Assembly: GCA_022827885.1 (NCBI GenBank)
Contig: JAJEIP010000046.1
Span: 1-56,028, forward strand
DNA length: 56,028 nt
Source: Candidatus Poribacteria bacterium
GTDB lineage: Bacteria; Poribacteria; WGA-4E; WGA-3G
Reading direction: 5' to 3'
Shown here piece after piece: positions 54,013-56,028 of this stretch; within the stretch, counting starts at the first letter, position 1; the number at the start of each line of letters is the position of its first letter. The notes beneath the pieces are model-generated. The model made no database searches. It saw only the letters and a program-made list of their open reading frames with translations, and had not been told where the DNA came from. A program made the translations under genes and the position numbers.

Positions 54013-55437
54013 TTAAGACACGGAGCCCCTTGGATTTTCAGGACTTTTATTGAAATATTCCATAAACAAGGCGATCGTAGCACCCAAGGACAAACCGGCG
54101 ATTCCCGCGATGACCAAGATAAACCTCAGTTGCGGACTCACCGGAATTTTTCTCGGTACCGCACGGTCAATGATCTCAATACCCCCTAACTGGTTGCGAG
54201 CTGTATCTAACTTGGATTCGGCGTATAATATTTCAACTTCAAGAGACCGTTTCGCAATCTCTTCAGCGAGTTCATGGGTTTTCTGAATCTTAGTCCCCAT
54301 CTGTGTAAGAATTATCTGGTTTTCTGGAATCTGTTCCAGCATTTGCGTCAATTCAGTTTCCAATGTCCGAAGTTCCTGTGCCAGGCGTTCAGCTGCGTGT
54401 TCATAACGCGAGACACTCGGAATAAGGGTCAACAACTGATTCTTTATATAGGTATGATGGACAGAGGTGCCGGAAGTAACGGTGGTAGCCGTAGGGGAGG
54501 TTTGAGCGGTTTTTTCGCGAATTTCCGCAATTTGGGCATCGAGACCCTTCAATGCTGAGGCAGTCTGACCGACCTTTTCCGCATCCCCAACACGTTGTGA
54601 TTCAAGGTTGAAGAGCTTCTCTTGCTGAAAAAGCCAAACCGGATCGTAGGCGGTAGTCTCTGATAGCTGCGTCTGCTCTGGTAAAAGTTTTAGTTGTTCC
54701 TGTAGATATGAAATGTGAACACGCGTCGCATGAAGCTGCTGCTGATTCGTTTGAAGTCTTTCCCGGATATTCGCATGTCGTTCAAGCAGATTCGTAAGCG
54801 TCGGGACCCATATTTCTGGGCTTCCATTCTGGCGAGCAAATCGGAGGAGAGCGTCTAAATCTTTCTCGATCTCGAATTGAATTTCTCGTCGTTTACTTTC
54901 AAGAAATTCCATCCGTCTTTTGAGTTTTGTTTCTTCATCGCCACGCCTCAATGTTTTCATGTCCTCTACGAGTTGGTTAACAAGGAGAGCAGCGTTGCGT
55001 TCCCCGCCTTCCCCCTCGGTCAAAGCAATCGAAAGATTGATATAGTCGGAGTCCGGATTCAACTGCGCCTTCAACATTTGCTTGAGTTTACCTACTGGCG
55101 GAAGGAGAGAAGTCCCTTCAACATCGCCATTCTCTTCAAGGTTTTCGATTGCCGTTTTTAGCATTGATTCTGTGGAAAATCGAGCACTGATTGTCTCCAT
55201 TTCCCGCCGATCAACACCGCCAGAGAGGACGCTTTGAAACAGGTTCGTTGAAGGCAGAGCAGATGTTGTATTGGGTTGGACAAGTAACATTAAAGTGGAG
55301 GCGGCATACGTTTTAGGCAAGCGGAGTGAAACAACCAGGGCGGTTCCTAAGACCAACAAGACACTCAGACAAAGTGTAAAATCATGCTTTCGGATGAGGT
55401 GAAGATAATCTCGGAGATGTTCCTCCTGCTGCGGCAT
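54013..55437 (-). CDS. Wzz/GumC-type polysaccharide chain-length (co-polymerase) protein
   Basis: About 474 residues. N-terminal transmembrane helix at about 22-42 (TLCLSVLLVLGTALVVSL), a long coiled-coil periplasmic domain (about 60-430, with LESKRREIQFEIEKDLDALL and similar heptads) and a C-terminal transmembrane helix (about 440-462) after the Pro-rich motif VPRKIPVSPQL that is typical of PCP proteins. Sets polysaccharide chain length. The frame from 55494 is open, but ATG 55437 is preferred: the extra N-terminal residues come from the palindrome at 55450. No glycosyltransferase or Wzc kinase is in the window. Confidence 0.88.
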   Translation of the reverse strand: MPQQEEHLRDYLHLIRKHDFTLCLSVLLVLGTALVVSLRLPKTYAASTLMLLVQPNTTSALPSTNLFQSVLSGGVDRREMETISARFSTESMLKTAIENLEENGDVEGTSLLPPVGKLKQMLKAQLNPDSDYINLSIALTEGEGGERNAALLVNQLVEDMKTLRRGDEETKLKRRMEFLESKRREIQFEIEKDLDALLRFARQNGSPEIWVPTLTNLLERHANIRERLQTNQQQLHATRVHISYLQEQLKLLPEQTQLSETTAYDPVWLFQQEKLFNLESQRVGDAEKVGQTASALKGLDAQIAEIREKTAQTSPTATTVTSGTSVHHTYIKNQLLTLIPSVSRYEHAAERLAQELRTLETELTQMLEQIPENQIILTQMGTKIQKTHELAEEIAKRSLEVEILYAESKLDTARNQLGGIEIIDRAVPRKIPVSPQLRFILVIAGIAGLSLGATIALFMEYFNKSPENPRGSVS

Positions 55438-55449
55438 GAACCTGCGGTA

Positions 55450-55474
55450 TTCCCGCCCAAGGCTTGGGCGGGAA
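55450..55474. repeat. 25-bp palindrome
   Basis: TTCCCGCCCAAG (55450-55461), one base, then CTTGGGCGGGAA (55463-55474). Perfect 12-base arms. Lies between the lipoprotein start at the window edge and the Wzz-like gene. Confidence 0.75.
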
Positions 55475-55496
55475 ATTGCCCCTCCTTTTCTCAAAC

Positions 55497-56028
55497 CTAT
55501 AGATTGTTGGCAATACGAATTTCTTCTTCGTTAAACGCTTCGTCATGCCATTCAACTATACGCCATTCATCGTTTCTCTTTTCAAAAATAAAAAGGTTAT
55601 CACCTTCAGCATAGACACCACTAAAGCCACCCTCAAGCGAATGACCATCGGATATGAAAAGTTGGATTCTATAGTGATTCCGGACTTCTGCTTGGTTGCC
55701 ATCCTGATTCATCGTAATCTCTGGTGGGACAGAGAGTTCTATCTCAATGTCCTGAAACTTCTCAAAGACCCGAGTCGCGGCATCCCGTTCCTGTCGAATG
55801 TCATCAAACTCTAAATCATCTGTTTTGTCCCCGTCTGTGCCCATATCAGAGACATACAGGAAACCATCTTCCCAAAAAGTGGTGATGTAAGAGTTGACAT
55901 CTTCCGTTTCGTAACCTTGCCGCCATTGATCTAAGACTTTATTGATTTGAAGGAGTTCTTCAGGCGGCACCTGACCGACCTTGTCAGCGTCCCCACACCC
56001 CATAAAACCTATGAGTAAGATGAGTACG
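55497..56028 (-). CDS. Lipoprotein with NTF2/SnoaL-like fold, 5' partial
   Basis: The last 177 residues are visible. The frame is open to the window edge; VLILLIGFMGCGDADK gives the end of a lipoprotein signal with lipobox Cys in GFMGC. The body (about residues 25-170: VLDQWRQGYETEDVNSYITTFWEDGFLYVSD, VRNHYRIQLF, NDEWRIVEWHDEAF) looks like an NTF2/SnoaL domain, a fold used for small-ligand binding or simple catalysis. The true start lies beyond 56028. Possibly in the same transcript as the Wzz-like gene, 59 bases downstream. Confidence 0.75.
   Translation of the reverse strand, partial: VLILLIGFMGCGDADKVGQVPPEELLQINKVLDQWRQGYETEDVNSYITTFWEDGFLYVSDMGTDGDKTDDLEFDDIRQERDAATRVFEKFQDIEIELSVPPEITMNQDGNQAEVRNHYRIQLFISDGHSLEGGFSGVYAEGDNLFIFEKRNDEWRIVEWHDEAFNEEEIRIANNL

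Noticed and set aside
1-56028. CRISPR arrays, tRNA and rRNA genes
   Set aside because: None was recognised by eye: no regular direct repeats with spacers, no cloverleaf and no conserved rRNA blocks. A tRNA scan would be decisive.

Overview
The window reads as a chromosomal segment of an uncultivated, Gram-negative-type bacterium. An outer membrane is implied by two DUF5916-type beta-barrels, a very large outer-membrane-type lipoprotein, ExbB/ExbD energising genes, a TonB-like protein and a Wzz-type chain-length protein. Gene style (CBM9/DUF5916 barrels, DUF4159, iol genes, gamma-glutamyltransferase, long families of close paralogues) resembles Candidatus Poribacteria or a related PVC/FCB-adjacent lineage. 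That is a guess from memory; no rRNA gene is present to settle it. Promoters look like ordinary sigma70 sites (several TTGACA-17-TATAAT-like), and UGA is used as a normal stop in many genes.

Layout. 1-9344: a tandem duplication in which a protein-kinase-like gene precedes a DUF5916 outer-membrane barrel; copy 1 carries a frameshifted MacB/FtsX permease between the two, and a STAS gene lies between the copies. 9345-11306: a TonB-like/DUF4159 reading frame split by one in-frame UGA, closed by a strong terminator. 11380-15138: rhodanese, a small conserved protein, a double-domain PTPS, GTP cyclohydrolase I and an SDR, together suggesting pterin synthesis. 15277-18012: two tandem CNNM/CorC-type membrane proteins on the minus strand. 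18228-24792: KDPG aldolase, a Ser/Thr kinase, HpcH/HpaI aldolase, IolC and IolD, a sugar-acid/inositol group. 24799-24922: a MITE-like element. 24955-26726: a small CxxC protein, RlmB and RadC.

27095-32793: a signalling block of two STAS proteins, universal stress protein, PAS histidine kinase, receiver, receiver-PP2C phosphatase, an RsbW-like ATPase and a third STAS protein. All partner-switching roles are present, but no sigma factor is visible. 33098-39267: ribosomal protein S1, then metK, ahcY, a small membrane protein and a PfkB kinase, a likely S-adenosylmethionine recycling group. 39264-47380: dihydrolipoamide dehydrogenase (minus), gamma-glutamyltransferase, and the large glutamate synthase subunit behind a long structured leader. 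47434-56028 (minus): two ExbD, one ExbB with an added periplasmic domain, the 1106-residue lipoprotein, a repeat-rich non-coding stretch, the Wzz-like protein and a lipoprotein cut by the window edge.

The observations most worth following are the kinase-barrel cassette and its duplication, the UGA followed by a hairpin resembling a bacterial selenocysteine insertion element, the fused PTPS with one domain lacking its catalytic cysteine, the partner-switching block without a sigma factor, and the structured non-coding regions upstream of gltB and downstream of the Wzz gene.
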